Positions 14,047 to 23,847 are shown, counted from the stretch's first letter. The stretch is DNA of 32,254 nucleotides from a virus (IMGVR_UViG_3300036985_005954:1-32254); one strand, 5' to 3'. Numbers and translations are program-made. Notes: generated from the letters alone by a model not told the origin.

Positions 14047-15927
14047 TTAGACTTTTATAATGTATTTTAGGCACGATCCAGGATCACTAAGGGATGGCAA
14101 CCTAAAAGCCAAAGGATTAAATATCTGCTGTATAATTTTAGCCACCGCTTGAGCTGTAGCGTTTAGAGGTATGTTAGCGATAACTAAATTATTGCTATAT
14201 AGATCTATCATATGATATTGGCTTGGAAAGGTGCCGTTTAATGAAAATCGTATTGTATATGTCTTGTTATTGGAGGTAGTTTTTACCAATATCTGGCTTG
14301 TTTCTGGGTCAATCATGCTGGCGTCTGAACAGGTGATAACATACGATAACGCGTAGCTTTGGGTGCCAGGTTGTAACACCTGTATACTAAAGGCAGGGTT
14401 AACAGCAGGATATACGATTGGATCAGATACAACTCCAATCTCATTATTAGTTATCGTTACTTTGGTTCCAGTTGCTTCATCTATCCCATGCTCTATTGCG
14501 TTAGCGCATGTACCAAAAGGTGGAGAGTAACTAGCGGTAGGAACAAAATGTTTATACAGTGTAGAGAACATATAGCTTGGTAGATTATCGCCATCAGTAA
14601 GCTTAAACCCTGTAGGAGGAGATACTGGGGGGGTTGTACCAACCACCTTAGTAGTTATCATCATAACCGTTCCAACTGGCACGTCTCTACCGAAATGAAT
14701 AGCCGCTCCAGTTGGTAACTGTGCGTCTACGCGTAAAACACTGCCATGCAAGTCTATAAAGTTTATCGGCTTATGAAATGCATCGTTAACAAATGGTGGG
14801 TTGATATAGTGATCCGAAGGGCTAGGAGTTTTTAGTGGAGAGTACATTCCCTTACTTTTATACGGGTACTTAGATACCGTTTCTCCAGCAGCGGCCTGTA
14901 CGCCGGTGATTGATATATTAGTAGCTGCGTTTATAGGAAGATCAAATCCTATGATAAAAAATCCCTCTCCAGATGTTTTGTATGTAGATTGGCTTATTTC
15001 AGGAACATGTAGGGTTACTGAATATTCTGTTATTGTAGTTGTTAGTATTATCTCAGTGGTGGAAAGTGTCTTGACAAGATTTCCATTGTATAGCTGCATG
15101 CAAAACGGGATAACAGCGGTAGATTGTTCGGATGAAGCTGCAAAGCCTATAGTAATTTCTTTACCAGCAAACCCACACGCCTGATCAACAAGAAGAATAA
15201 TCATTTTAAATGTTTCTAAATCAGTAGCTACGGAGTTATATTTTAGATAGTTTTCATAACTTGCGCTTAGGTTTGAATATCCGGCGATAGGACTAGTGAT
15301 AAAGCTGTGAATACCAATAGTTGTATTTGGTCTAAAAACATTTTGTATTATAAAAACATCTCCAGTCGTTCCTCTGTCCTTCATGCCTTTAACCCAGTAT
15401 GTCCTATTTATGCTGTACTCAGTACCGGCAAAAATTACATAATCCGTGCCGTTATCGTGCAAATAAACGCGGTTATCTACATCCCTTACGATGTTAGAAA
15501 AGTAGGAAAAGTCTCCGTACATAACCTGGTTAACTGCGGTATGATCAGTTTTTTCTCCTTGCTCTGTCTCAGCTAAATCGTACGGAACAGCCTGTCTTGT
15601 CCATTGAGGAACTCCGGACGAGCTAGTAACTGTTATATAGTATAACTCAATATTATCTAGGCTGTTGTAAGGATAAGAGTACGGTATTACGTCATTGCCA
15701 CTAGCGTCTACAAACGTACCTACAGAGCTTAGAACGCACGGGTTTGGCAAGGCGACAAATGAGTATGATGAAGGGTCTCCAGTTAATTGGTACACTGGTT
15801 TCTTTGTTATTCTGTCTTCATCTTTGTAAAACGTTACTATTCCGCCGGCTAATGGGGTGCCATCGTCTTTGTTTACGAAATAGTTTTCTAACCAACCTAG
15901 CGATATATATTTGCTATCTAATGCCAT
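14047..15927 (-). CDS. Tail fibre / tail protein
   Basis: A 626-residue protein. The N terminus (LGWLENYFVNKDDGTPLAGGIVTFYKDED) is of a type frequent in tail proteins, in which a short helical anchor is followed by a beta domain (GGxVTFYxD). Residues about 135-360 are beta-rich and resemble the carbohydrate-binding-like part of the neighbouring adhesin (YGDFSYFSN...ITGVQAAAG...KYPYKSKG). Residues about 385-480 (PTGAAIHFGRDVPVGTVMMI, GFKLTDG) are like a tail-collar module. Ribosome site GGTGAAT. It starts 3 bases after the preceding ejection gene. Role as fibre or collar inferred from position and composition. Confidence 0.75.
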   Translation of the reverse strand: MALDSKYISLGWLENYFVNKDDGTPLAGGIVTFYKDEDRITKKPVYQLTGDPSSYSFVALPNPCVLSSVGTFVDASGNDVIPYSYPYNSLDNIELYYITVTSSSGVPQWTRQAVPYDLAETEQGEKTDHTAVNQVMYGDFSYFSNIVRDVDNRVYLHDNGTDYVIFAGTEYSINRTYWVKGMKDRGTTGDVFIIQNVFRPNTTIGIHSFITSPIAGYSNLSASYENYLKYNSVATDLETFKMIILLVDQACGFAGKEITIGFAASSEQSTAVIPFCMQLYNGNLVKTLSTTEIILTTTITEYSVTLHVPEISQSTYKTSGEGFFIIGFDLPINAATNISITGVQAAAGETVSKYPYKSKGMYSPLKTPSPSDHYINPPFVNDAFHKPINFIDLHGSVLRVDAQLPTGAAIHFGRDVPVGTVMMITTKVVGTTPPVSPPTGFKLTDGDNLPSYMFSTLYKHFVPTASYSPPFGTCANAIEHGIDEATGTKVTITNNEIGVVSDPIVYPAVNPAFSIQVLQPGTQSYALSYVITCSDASMIDPETSQILVKTTSNNKTYTIRFSLNGTFPSQYHMIDLYSNNLVIANIPLNATAQAVAKIIQQIFNPLAFRLPSLSDPGSCLKYIIKV

Positions 15928-15930
15928 TTT

Positions 15931-17364
15931 TTATTCACCAATAAAATTATGAGGAAAAAATCTATGGGATTGTGATAGCCCTAAAGCTCCAGTCCCCCAT
16001 AGCCCTGCCTTTTTTAAAAGATTGTGATTGTATAAAGATTCTGATAAGTCTTTAAACTGCTGTCTTTGTTGATCTGTAACGTACTTACCAAGAAATTCAT
16101 TACCTAGGGTTTTTTCAGCATTAGCCAGTTCTGGAGCTGCGCTTTTCTCTCCAAGAAGTTTACCAAGTCTAGAATAAAGTATTCTATCTTGCCCAACAGA
16201 TCCTAGGTCGTTTGCTATCTTTAGCGTTCCCTCTGATGGAGCGGCAAACAATTCATGTATGTTTTGTCTGCTTATTGGTATTTCTTTATTTTTCTTAGTA
16301 AGTATTGCTTTTGCAATCTTTCCTTCCTGATACGGTAGATATTTATCTTTGAAAAAACCAGACGCTGCTTGATATCCTTTGGATAAATTTCCGTTATCTT
16401 TAGATAAATGACTGGCATAGCTTGCTATACTATCTTTTAAATCTTCCCTGAGAGAAAATAAGTTTTGTAATGTGTTATCGTCTACTATGCCGTTCTTAAC
16501 TCCGTTAAGCCTCGACCAGTCTTTACCCAGAGAGCTCTGCGCCCAGTGTAGCTTTTTCAAAGTAGGATCAGCAAAAAACTTTCCTAGAGAATCTCTAGTT
16601 TTTTTTGGGAGTCCTTTCATGCTTATATCGATATCGTTTTTAGCAAGCAATCCTTTTATGTATTCAGTAGGAATCTTCTCGTTAGCAACCTCTGAAGTCA
16701 TAAAAGGTTTATATTTCTCTCTTACTTGTTCTATCCTGTTGGCAGCGTTTCCCCTAACGGACTTAATTAGCTCCTCTGAATTTTCTTCTAGATTTTTAGC
16801 TCCGTGACCCAGCTGCTCTATTATCCTATTCGCCTGTGTTTGAGGACTGCCTTTTTTTACCATGCTCTTAATTCCAGATAAAGCTGGCGCTGCTGCTCCG
16901 GCCAATGCTCCTGCACCAACTCCAATCATAGCTCCAGTAGCTCTATCATCATAATCTGTTAATCCTCCGTACGCACCAGAGGTAATGGCTGATTTTGCCA
17001 TGCTAGGAAGTATTGCCTTAGACGCTAGAAACTTGCTAATAGATGGCATAACGCTTGCTAATCCAGGCATCTTGCTTGCCATCTGTGCCCCTCTCATGGC
17101 TGGGACAAGAGAAGATACGACAGCAGGTATAGCTCTACCAACGCCAAACGCTATGGAGTCTCTTGCCGGAACTGCGTTTTGTGCGTTCTTCATGCCCATA
17201 AGTCTTAGTGCGCCTGTAGACATGTTACCAATTTCATGTGCAGCACCGAAGAAAGAATCAGACAGCGCATTTCCTATGTCAGAACTTTTTTGCTGTATTT
17301 CGTTCTGTGAGTTGGCTCTTTTTCTGCTTTCTATGTCTTTTACTAGGTCATATTCCATTTCCAT
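15931..17364 (-). CDS. Probable ejection (internal virion) protein, gp16 position
   Basis: A 477-residue protein. After a charged N terminus it has a long Gly/Ala-rich, moderately hydrophobic section (about residues 45-165, with AIGVGAGALAGAAAPALSGI-like stretches) able to insert in membranes, then a helical Lys/Glu-rich half. This composition and the place third after gp10 match P22 gp16, one of the proteins injected with DNA to form the transenvelope channel. Its ATG overlaps the previous stop by one base (TAATG), indicating coupling. Assignment is by synteny and composition. Confidence 0.65.
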   Translation of the reverse strand: MEMEYDLVKDIESRKRANSQNEIQQKSSDIGNALSDSFFGAAHEIGNMSTGALRLMGMKNAQNAVPARDSIAFGVGRAIPAVVSSLVPAMRGAQMASKMPGLASVMPSISKFLASKAILPSMAKSAITSGAYGGLTDYDDRATGAMIGVGAGALAGAAAPALSGIKSMVKKGSPQTQANRIIEQLGHGAKNLEENSEELIKSVRGNAANRIEQVREKYKPFMTSEVANEKIPTEYIKGLLAKNDIDISMKGLPKKTRDSLGKFFADPTLKKLHWAQSSLGKDWSRLNGVKNGIVDDNTLQNLFSLREDLKDSIASYASHLSKDNGNLSKGYQAASGFFKDKYLPYQEGKIAKAILTKKNKEIPISRQNIHELFAAPSEGTLKIANDLGSVGQDRILYSRLGKLLGEKSAAPELANAEKTLGNEFLGKYVTDQQRQQFKDLSESLYNHNLLKKAGLWGTGALGLSQSHRFFPHNFIGE

Positions 17365-19025
17365 TATATTACCCCTTCTTTCTTTAAGTATTTCTTAAAC
17401 GTTTCTACGGTTACTCCGTAATGCTCCGCGTTTGCAGCTATATTTTTTTCGTTTAGTCCAGGAATGTTTACGTTTCTATTTTTGTTGTCGTTTAGTTTAA
17501 TGTCTTCGTCAGTTATATACTTTTCGCTTGGATTGCTAGATGGTACTCCAGCGTCTAGCTTACGAATTCCTCTGTATTCTTTGTTTTCAGAAACATCTAG
17601 CGCGCTATCTGATATAATTCTAACCCCCCTAATCAGGTCGTTCATTCTACTAATGGCATGTGGTTTGTCTAAGCCAACCTTCAGCATATCATTCATTCTG
17701 TGTAATTCTGCTCGTTGCACTTGGTCAACGCTTAAGCTTTCTAAGTTTCTAATGTTGTTACTCATCGTTGTAACAAAATCGTTCTTATACCAATCATAAT
17801 CAGCGTACGCATCTGGGGTTTCTTTCTTCAAGGCGTCCAATGCTGCTTTCCCCTTACCTGCGGCTCCTGCATATTTCATTGCGTTAAGAATCTTTGGAAC
17901 CAAGAAGTCTTTATTAGAAAGATATATTTCATTGTTGAGAGCAAATGCAGCTCTATCTAACACTTTAGATGGTTTATTATTAAAAGCCGCAATAATGTTA
18001 GCGCGTCTATACGGATCGTTCTCAACAGATTTTAATAGTTTTGCGTTTGTAGCAGAAGGATCAACAAGACTCTTGGTGGCTGGTTGAACTACATTTTGAA
18101 TGGATGGATCTTGTTCGCTAACGTTTTCTCTCAACGCTGGACGGCTACCTGGAACTGGAGCAACAGAAACTCCAGGAACCGAGCCATTCACACCGACCTC
18201 TCTATTATTCCTGGAGGCTAATATTTTCTGAACAATGGTATTTTCCAATTGCTTAGCTGCTTCTGGAGACCCAGGGGCATAAGATTGTTGATGGGCAACT
18301 TGTTGTATTTGCTCTAGTCCGCTTGGCTGGTAAGCACTAAACTGGGTTTGATCCTGCTCTTGTTCATCCTCATTAAAATCGTCATGCACTCCGTGCAGTT
18401 TGTCTTCTAGCTGATCGGCGTCTATCTCTCCATTAACAAAGCTTTCTAGATCGCCATTGTTAATGTTTCCTTGTCCAATACCGGCGTTTGCGCCATCTCC
18501 AAATGCGAAGTAGTTTGCCTTCTGATCTCTCGGCATTGTTCTCAGCATTTGAAATGCCGATGGGTTTGCGTATTTATACATTCCAAATTTAAAATTCTTT
18601 TCTCTTAGGTCATGAGCTAACCGTCTTAGGCCTAGATCGCTTTCTTTTAATGCTTGCTCTCTTGGCATGAGGGCAGTTTCCTGATTTAAATGCCCGGCAT
18701 TAGCTCTGTTTAAAGGTATAGTACCTTGGTATATCTGATCTATCTGTGCCTGTATGTGTGGAGCTTCTTTTAACGCTTTTTGCAACGCTGCTTCCATCAT
18801 TTGAGGGGCATACTTAGCTGCCGGCTCGTTAGTTTCGTTTTCTATTCTTAGCTTCCTAAGCTTTTCTGACAGCTCTGGTTGCAAATATTTTAAATTAGTA
18901 ATTGCTCTTTGGTTTTCTATAGCCTGCGTAAGCAGATCAGAACCGTGAGCTATCTCTGGATTTGTCTGCTCAAATGTTGCGCGTGGATAATTAAAATATG
19001 GAAAACTTTGTACAGGAATTGTCAT
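17364..19025 (-). CDS. Probable ejection (internal virion) protein, gp20 position
   Basis: A 553-residue, predominantly helical protein rich in Gln, Asn and Ala (EQDQTQFSAYQPSGLEQIQQ around residues 222-241) with no membrane segment. The N terminus contains ENQRAITNLKYLQPELSEKL, resembling the opening of podovirus internal proteins. It sits between the gp7-like and gp16-like genes, the slot of P22 gp20. The ribosome site is poor (gap of 25 bases after the previous stop), so translation may be modest. Assignment is by position. Confidence 0.65.
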   Translation of the reverse strand: MTIPVQSFPYFNYPRATFEQTNPEIAHGSDLLTQAIENQRAITNLKYLQPELSEKLRKLRIENETNEPAAKYAPQMMEAALQKALKEAPHIQAQIDQIYQGTIPLNRANAGHLNQETALMPREQALKESDLGLRRLAHDLREKNFKFGMYKYANPSAFQMLRTMPRDQKANYFAFGDGANAGIGQGNINNGDLESFVNGEIDADQLEDKLHGVHDDFNEDEQEQDQTQFSAYQPSGLEQIQQVAHQQSYAPGSPEAAKQLENTIVQKILASRNNREVGVNGSVPGVSVAPVPGSRPALRENVSEQDPSIQNVVQPATKSLVDPSATNAKLLKSVENDPYRRANIIAAFNNKPSKVLDRAAFALNNEIYLSNKDFLVPKILNAMKYAGAAGKGKAALDALKKETPDAYADYDWYKNDFVTTMSNNIRNLESLSVDQVQRAELHRMNDMLKVGLDKPHAISRMNDLIRGVRIISDSALDVSENKEYRGIRKLDAGVPSSNPSEKYITDEDIKLNDNKNRNVNIPGLNEKNIAANAEHYGVTVETFKKYLKKEGVI

Positions 19026-19050
19026 ATTGTGTCATTTATGCCGTTTATTA

Positions 19051-20031
19051 TTATTGCCATGGGTATCGTTTACTATTCGGAACCACAGTTGAAGAACTCC
19101 AAAACTGATCCGGTCTATTGCCTAATTGGGAAAAGGCGTTTCCGACAACTCCACCTCCGTAATTACCGCCTCCGCCGCTTTGATATCCTCCTCCAGAGTA
19201 CCCATCTACGCCTCCGCCGAATTTATTCTGAAGATAGTTACCAGCCCAGTTACCAAACATATTTGTTAGGTTGCTAGAATTTGTTCTTCTTCTTTGTAGG
19301 TCGTCAGCGTTCGCTGTATATCTTCTGTTTTCTGCGTTCATGGCGCTAGCATGATCCAAGTTTAACCCAGAAAGAGCTAGGCTAGCCTGTCCTTCTGCAG
19401 AGTTATTTGTGGAACTGAATCCAGTATCTCGCAGACCTTCATGTCCTCTAAGGCCAGATGAGTAAAGACCAAGCGCATTGCTAAGATAGTTAAGATGCTG
19501 CGGATAGTATTCTTTAGACGCTAAACCAGTAGCTACTCTCATTGCCTCATGCTGGTGAGTAGGAGATCCGATAGTCCCTCCTGCTGATGCAGCTTGGTTT
19601 GCGGCTCTTAATGCCTCTCCTAATTGGAACTTATACCCTGGAGATTCTTTGTAGTTGAACGAGTTTTCAAGCCTGCCAAGCAGTGCTTCTGGCTTATTAA
19701 CTAAGCTTCCATACTCTTTTTCTAAAACTGGCATTGACCTAAGTCCAGCTTCTTCATATGGCTTGTAATGTTCTTTTAGCTGTCTTGACAGCTCATCAAA
19801 CTTAGCCCGTCTTTCTGCTGCAGCTCTTTCTGCTCTCTCTCTTTTTTGCCTTATCTCTCTTCTTCTAGAGTCACCACCATCATCACCCCAGCCAAAGGGG
19901 TTAAATAACTTAGCTCCGAAGCTCCTATCGTCAGCTGGGCTCTCCCAGTCTCCACTGTCACCTCCGCCGCCACTGTTACCAGCGTTTTGGAGTAATTGTA
20001 ATCCCACAGGTATAAGTGATGCCCACGCCAT
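19051..20031 (-). CDS. Probable DNA-transfer / ejection protein, gp7 position
   Basis: A 326-residue protein: a short hydrophobic start (MAWASLIPVGLQLLQNAG), a Gly/Asp-rich stretch, a strongly basic coiled coil (about 55-85, RRREIRQKRERAERAAAERR), then a YKPYEEAG...ESPGYKFQLGEALRAANQAASAGG segment that recurs in phage ejection/DNA-transfer proteins, and a Gly-rich tail (GGGVDGYSGGGYQSGGGGNYGGG). Ribosome site GATGAGG. Follows the gp10-like and 84-residue genes as gp7 does in the P22 order. Probably a minor capsid protein ejected with DNA. Confidence 0.7.
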   Translation of the reverse strand: MAWASLIPVGLQLLQNAGNSGGGGDSGDWESPADDRSFGAKLFNPFGWGDDGGDSRRREIRQKRERAERAAAERRAKFDELSRQLKEHYKPYEEAGLRSMPVLEKEYGSLVNKPEALLGRLENSFNYKESPGYKFQLGEALRAANQAASAGGTIGSPTHQHEAMRVATGLASKEYYPQHLNYLSNALGLYSSGLRGHEGLRDTGFSSTNNSAEGQASLALSGLNLDHASAMNAENRRYTANADDLQRRRTNSSNLTNMFGNWAGNYLQNKFGGGVDGYSGGGYQSGGGGNYGGGVVGNAFSQLGNRPDQFWSSSTVVPNSKRYPWQ

Positions 20032-20051
20032 ATAAAAACCTCATCATAAAA

Positions 20052-20306
20052 TTAGACTTCAACAAAAGTACCGTTTTTCTTTACCATTAAAATATTTAAA
20101 TCCTTATTATATACCAGCGTTCCATCTGGAGCGCTAACTAGTTGAGCTATTTGCGCTGTTTTAAACTTTGGCACAACTAAACCACTGTTGTCAGATGCGT
20201 TGTTTTGTAGAGTATCAAACAATTGGTTGAGGGTGAACATCCAACCAGGAGTTAAATACCCGTCATCATCTACGAACTTACTATTTGCATATGTTGGTAT
20301 TTTCAT
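20052..20306 (-). CDS. Small tail/neck protein, unknown (84 aa)
   Basis: ATG 20306 overlaps the gp10-like stop as ATGA and is chosen over the longer frame inside that gene. The 84-residue product has an LTPGWMFTLNQLFDTLQNN helix and a C-terminal DGTLVYNKDLNILMVKKNGTFVEV beta pattern like short phage proteins that display a fibre-tip or trimerisation motif. It lies where P22 encodes its tail needle (gp26), but it is far shorter and not recognisably homologous. Confidence 0.65.
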   Translation of the reverse strand: MKIPTYANSKFVDDDGYLTPGWMFTLNQLFDTLQNNASDNSGLVVPKFKTAQIAQLVSAPDGTLVYNKDLNILMVKKNGTFVEV

Positions 20307-21721
20307 TGGTGTACTGTTGCTACGCCTCCACCAACTATAAACCTTCCTTTGCTCCAAAAGTTTATTCTAGCTGTTATTTCATTGCTAAGCCCTAGCCTTC
20401 TAAACATAACCTTATTTTTTCTGTCTCCCAGACTGTTCAATTCTAAACTTACGTCGTTTCCAAATGTAGACCCTCCATCCCTTGATAGAGACAGATCTAT
20501 TCTAGAGTTACCATCGCTATTACCTTGTTCCATGATAAGCGTTATATCGTCGGTAATAAAACTCTCTGAGTCAGGAAGCCTGATGGTATTGGTAATTCTT
20601 GATCTCGGGATTAACTCACCGTTGTTTGTTGTGTATTCCGTTCCTAATTTGTACAAATAGCAATCATTGTAACTAACAAAATAATAACTACCATTAAACA
20701 GCTCTACATGTCTAGCCGGATGATAATTATATCCGCTATCGGAACAATTAAAGAACATCTTAGTGGTAAAGTCATACATTAATGAGAAATTATCTTCAGG
20801 AGCCGGAAAACTTATTTGATATATTAAATGTCCGTCTTGCTTAAAAAGAGAGCCAAAAGCAAGCTCTCGATGTTTTACTTCTGACAATTTATAACTAATT
20901 CCATCTGTAGCTATAGGGATTGCCTCAGCGCCAAGACTATACATGATGGTTGGGTTAGAGTGCTTATTTACAGCTAGCCATACAACCATTTCTTCATTAT
21001 GAGCTATTGACTCTGCGCTAGCGCATCCATAGTCTATACTGTAACCGCTATTTTTTTGGTAAGGAAATAGGTCTCCGCCTACGTTCACCCATGATTCTGT
21101 GCAGTCGTTACCAAAAACAAACAATTGCCCTCCGCGGCTAGGTAATGGGATAGCGGCAATAGCTACGTCAGCTTCTAGAGTTATCCCCATCCTGTACGAT
21201 AATGGCCACGATGTGCCGTTGTTTAGAGCTGATAATCTCCAGTATGGCGCGCCTTTCTCTGCCGCGATGAAATATCCATCCTGAAACCGTACATAAGCAG
21301 GGGTAAAATCAACCGGTACCGTTGTCATGGTCATAGTGGAAAAACTATACAAATAAAACTTGTTAGATGTTCCGTCGCAAAAAATAATCTGATTGCCGTT
21401 ATTTTCTGCTATATAAATAGGGGTTGTTCCTAACTCTATTTTATCGTATATAAGACTAGCGCTATTCTCACCTTCTAAGGTGTAAACTTTACTCCCTATA
21501 ACAATAAACAGCTTGCGGTGTTTAGAGCTTCCGTATGTACCCCTACCAACCATCGGCAAAGGCATCGTAAGAGCCTCAGACCTAATAGACCCAACGTACG
21601 GAACTAACCAATCGTCAGATATAATCATGTTGTATGTTGTCTCAGAAGATATTTTTGAATATCTACCGAACACGCTAGATCCAACTACTTTTATCGGTAT
21701 TGATGTTTTTTCTAGGTTCAT
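20303..21721 (-). CDS. P22 gp10-like tail accessory / DNA stabilisation protein
   Basis: A 472-residue protein, the same length as P22 gp10. It begins with IPIKVVGSSVFGRYSKISSETTYNMI and continues in a repeated beta pattern (GNQIIFCDGTSNKFYLYSF, FVFGNDCTESWVNVGGDLFPYQ, IDYGCASAESIAHNEEMVVWLA) characteristic of the gp10 family, a hub that plugs the portal after packaging and bridges to the needle and tail. It starts 2 bases after the gp4-like gene and overlaps the next start. The family call is strong. Confidence 0.88.
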   Translation of the reverse strand: MNLEKTSIPIKVVGSSVFGRYSKISSETTYNMIISDDWLVPYVGSIRSEALTMPLPMVGRGTYGSSKHRKLFIVIGSKVYTLEGENSASLIYDKIELGTTPIYIAENNGNQIIFCDGTSNKFYLYSFSTMTMTTVPVDFTPAYVRFQDGYFIAAEKGAPYWRLSALNNGTSWPLSYRMGITLEADVAIAAIPLPSRGGQLFVFGNDCTESWVNVGGDLFPYQKNSGYSIDYGCASAESIAHNEEMVVWLAVNKHSNPTIMYSLGAEAIPIATDGISYKLSEVKHRELAFGSLFKQDGHLIYQISFPAPEDNFSLMYDFTTKMFFNCSDSGYNYHPARHVELFNGSYYFVSYNDCYLYKLGTEYTTNNGELIPRSRITNTIRLPDSESFITDDITLIMEQGNSDGNSRIDLSLSRDGGSTFGNDVSLELNSLGDRKNKVMFRRLGLSNEITARINFWSKGRFIVGGGVATVHQ

Positions 21722-21723
21722 AG

Positions 21724-22428
21724 TTATCCAGGATAAAAACCGTTTCCTAGGTTGGCCATTCCATACCCAAAAGAACTATTCCCAACATAAGCCGAATATC
21801 TTTTCATAGTAAGATCTGTTGGACTAGGCTCTGATAGTCTTTGCTCCATAGATCTTAATAACTTTGAAGACTGTTCGCTGAATGTTTTATTATAAAAAGC
21901 ACAAATGTATTCGGCTAAGCAAAACATAATGTAATTTATATAATACAACTCCCACGCTACTGTTAGATCAGTTGTTAACTCTACCGAGTCAAACCCAAAC
22001 TTTCCCCACACATGAACTTCATAAGCATCATTAGGTAAGAATCTAAAATAAATATCAGTGCCGCCTAGCGTTCGTTCGTTATGGTATGAGCACATCAAAG
22101 ATTTAATATTTTTAGCTACAGGAGTTCCGAAATAAGCGTTTCTGTTTAGATAAAACAACGGATATCTTACTGACCCTATATCAAAAGTTACATTTTCTAC
22201 CTCTAGAAGGTTCGGTACAAAATATTTCTCTTGTCCTATTACAGAAGTAATATCTATAGAATTAAAATATGGAATTTGTTTATAGTTGCCAGATTTATCG
22301 CTTATTAAAAAATTAAGCATGTCTATACCATCCTCTACCTGTGTACCGGTAACTGTTTGTGAGTCTCTAGAAACTACTCCAGACAGATAGTAAGCGTTAG
22401 CTATTAACTTAGAGGCTAAATATGACAT
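21724..22428 (-). CDS. P22 gp4-like head-to-tail adaptor
   Basis: A 234-residue protein starting at ATG 22428; the frame extends to a TTG at 22473 that is unlikely to be used. It opens SYLASKLIANAYYLSGVVSR, followed by GIDMLNFLISDKSG and the QIPYFNSIDITSVIGQEKYFVP segment typical of the gp4 family, which forms the first ring under the portal. In P22 gp4 also has muramidase activity; no catalytic motif is evident here. The only good ribosome site (GGAGG, about 22461-22465) is separated from ATG by a hairpin (22441-22460). Position between coat and gp10 supports the call. Confidence 0.82.
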   Translation of the reverse strand: MSYLASKLIANAYYLSGVVSRDSQTVTGTQVEDGIDMLNFLISDKSGNYKQIPYFNSIDITSVIGQEKYFVPNLLEVENVTFDIGSVRYPLFYLNRNAYFGTPVAKNIKSLMCSYHNERTLGGTDIYFRFLPNDAYEVHVWGKFGFDSVELTTDLTVAWELYYINYIMFCLAEYICAFYNKTFSEQSSKLLRSMEQRLSEPSPTDLTMKRYSAYVGNSSFGYGMANLGNGFYPG

Positions 22429-22435
22429 TTTATTT

Positions 22436-22465
22436 AGAAACCGCGGAAAAATGTCCGCGGCCTCC
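22436..22465 (-). promoter_or_regulatory. Hairpin between coat and gp4-like genes (attenuator or ribosome-site structure)
   Basis: Minus strand: GGAGG, then the stem CCGCGGA, a 6-base loop, TCCGCGG and TTTCT. The 7-bp GC stem can extend through GGAGG by A-U, G-C and G-U pairs. It may attenuate transcription after the coat gene, hide the ribosome site, or bring GGAGG near the start codon. Confidence 0.6.
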
Positions 22466-22485
22466 AAAAACAATAAAAACAGCTA

Positions 22486-23796
22486 TTAAACACCAATCGT
22501 TGCTGGGAAAATAATTTTTAAGCCATATTCTGGGACGATCGAAGCTCCGCAGATTATATCGTTTACCATTCCTCTTTTGTTTTGACCATACATAGCTCCG
22601 TAGTATTTTCTAAAGGAAAAACCAGTAGAAGGATCGGAAGAGTTTGCTGTTGGGAAAGGAACTTCGTCTGGCAATCTTGGGGTAGCCAAGTAACCAGCGT
22701 CTCCAGCTAGCAAGTAACCAACGTAGTGTGAGTTAGCTACCGTAATTGTCATATTAGGAACGATAGTTAAATTTACGTTTTGGTTTTTTAGATTGTCAGT
22801 TGCAAATACACCAGACTGAACAGAGTAAGAATCATATAAAGCCGGACTAAACGTCAGTATAACAGTTGAAGATGAGCTAGCAGGAGCCGTAGTAGACACC
22901 ATCTGAACTGGGCAACAGCTGGTTTGCTGACCGGAATAGGTCAGAAATCTTGGATTGCCGAGAGCACTGTCATTAATAGTCATAACATCACCAACACATA
23001 CAGCGCCTGATGCAGCAGCAGGGAATTCAGTGCTTGGCGTATATGTACATGTCAAGCTAGTGATTTCGTTTCTAGTTCCTCTAGTGACAGTTGATATTGT
23101 CAATGCTGTACTGGTAGTTCCAGCAAGACCAGCATTTTGCAAGCTCAGCATGTTAGAAGAATACCATTCAACTCCTGCGAACTTTCCTAATTCCCATGAG
23201 TTTGCTATCTCGTCGTTTCTTTTTGGGGCAAATTGCTGTAAGCCAGTTGTTATAATGCCAGGTATTGCAACATCTGGTAGATAACCTCTTACGGTACCTT
23301 GTGGTACGCCAATATTATGCAAACGAGCTACAGCAGATGCCAGCATGCCATATGATGTAATTGAAGTATTGCCGTTTCCATAATAACGATAGATAGATTT
23401 TGTTGCTACGCTAGAGATATACCCTTCAACTGAAGACGCTAACTGTATAGCCGCTGTTTTACCATATTTTTCCATGTATTCTTTTGCGCCAAAGATAAAT
23501 TCTTCAGCAGAAAATTGATAGGAAGTACTAAAAGGCTGATCAACGGTTAAGGTTCTGACGCGCTGTTCTGCTGTTTGAAAAACGGCTACCAATGAGTTAG
23601 TTGTGGCAAACTTTGGCTGTACGTCATAAGTTACAGACGAACCAAGATTTCCTGCAAAGTTATTAAAGTTGTTAAATTTTTTGTTAAAAGTAGCTATTTG
23701 AGCGCGTGAATTTTGAATATAAGCTAATTCCGACATCTGGTAGGTTGCTACCTGATTTAGTATGTTTGACCCTGCGACAGGGGCTGGTAATGACAT
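22486..23796 (-). CDS. Major coat protein, P22 gp5-like
   Basis: A 436-residue protein (P22 gp5 is 430). ATG 23796 follows AAGAGGTGACAAC, the best ribosome site of the late operon; the frame's upstream TTG is ignored. It starts SLPAPVAGSNILNQVATYQMSEL and has the helical spine FSAEEFIFGAKEYMEKYGK. It contains a long Ser/Thr-rich insertion (about residues 230-350, TTSTALTISTVTRGTRNEIT...) matching the telokin-like insertion domain of gp5, and ends KRGMVNDIICGASIVPEYGLKIIF. HK97-fold shell protein, assembled on the scaffold encoded just upstream. Confidence 0.88.
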   Translation of the reverse strand: MSLPAPVAGSNILNQVATYQMSELAYIQNSRAQIATFNKKFNNFNNFAGNLGSSVTYDVQPKFATTNSLVAVFQTAEQRVRTLTVDQPFSTSYQFSAEEFIFGAKEYMEKYGKTAAIQLASSVEGYISSVATKSIYRYYGNGNTSITSYGMLASAVARLHNIGVPQGTVRGYLPDVAIPGIITTGLQQFAPKRNDEIANSWELGKFAGVEWYSSNMLSLQNAGLAGTTSTALTISTVTRGTRNEITSLTCTYTPSTEFPAAASGAVCVGDVMTINDSALGNPRFLTYSGQQTSCCPVQMVSTTAPASSSSTVILTFSPALYDSYSVQSGVFATDNLKNQNVNLTIVPNMTITVANSHYVGYLLAGDAGYLATPRLPDEVPFPTANSSDPSTGFSFRKYYGAMYGQNKRGMVNDIICGASIVPEYGLKIIFPATIGV

Positions 23797-23847
23797 GTTG
23801 TCACCTCTTAATGTTATAGTTTTAGATTGTGACAAACAGGAAAGGCG

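Noticed and set aside
22429-22473. TTG start of the gp4-like frame at 22473
   Set aside because: TTG without a ribosome site; the stretch forms the GGAGG hairpin, and ATG 22428 matches the family start.
23797-23835. TTG extension of the coat frame
   Set aside because: ATG 23796 has the strongest ribosome site of the operon and gives the expected length.
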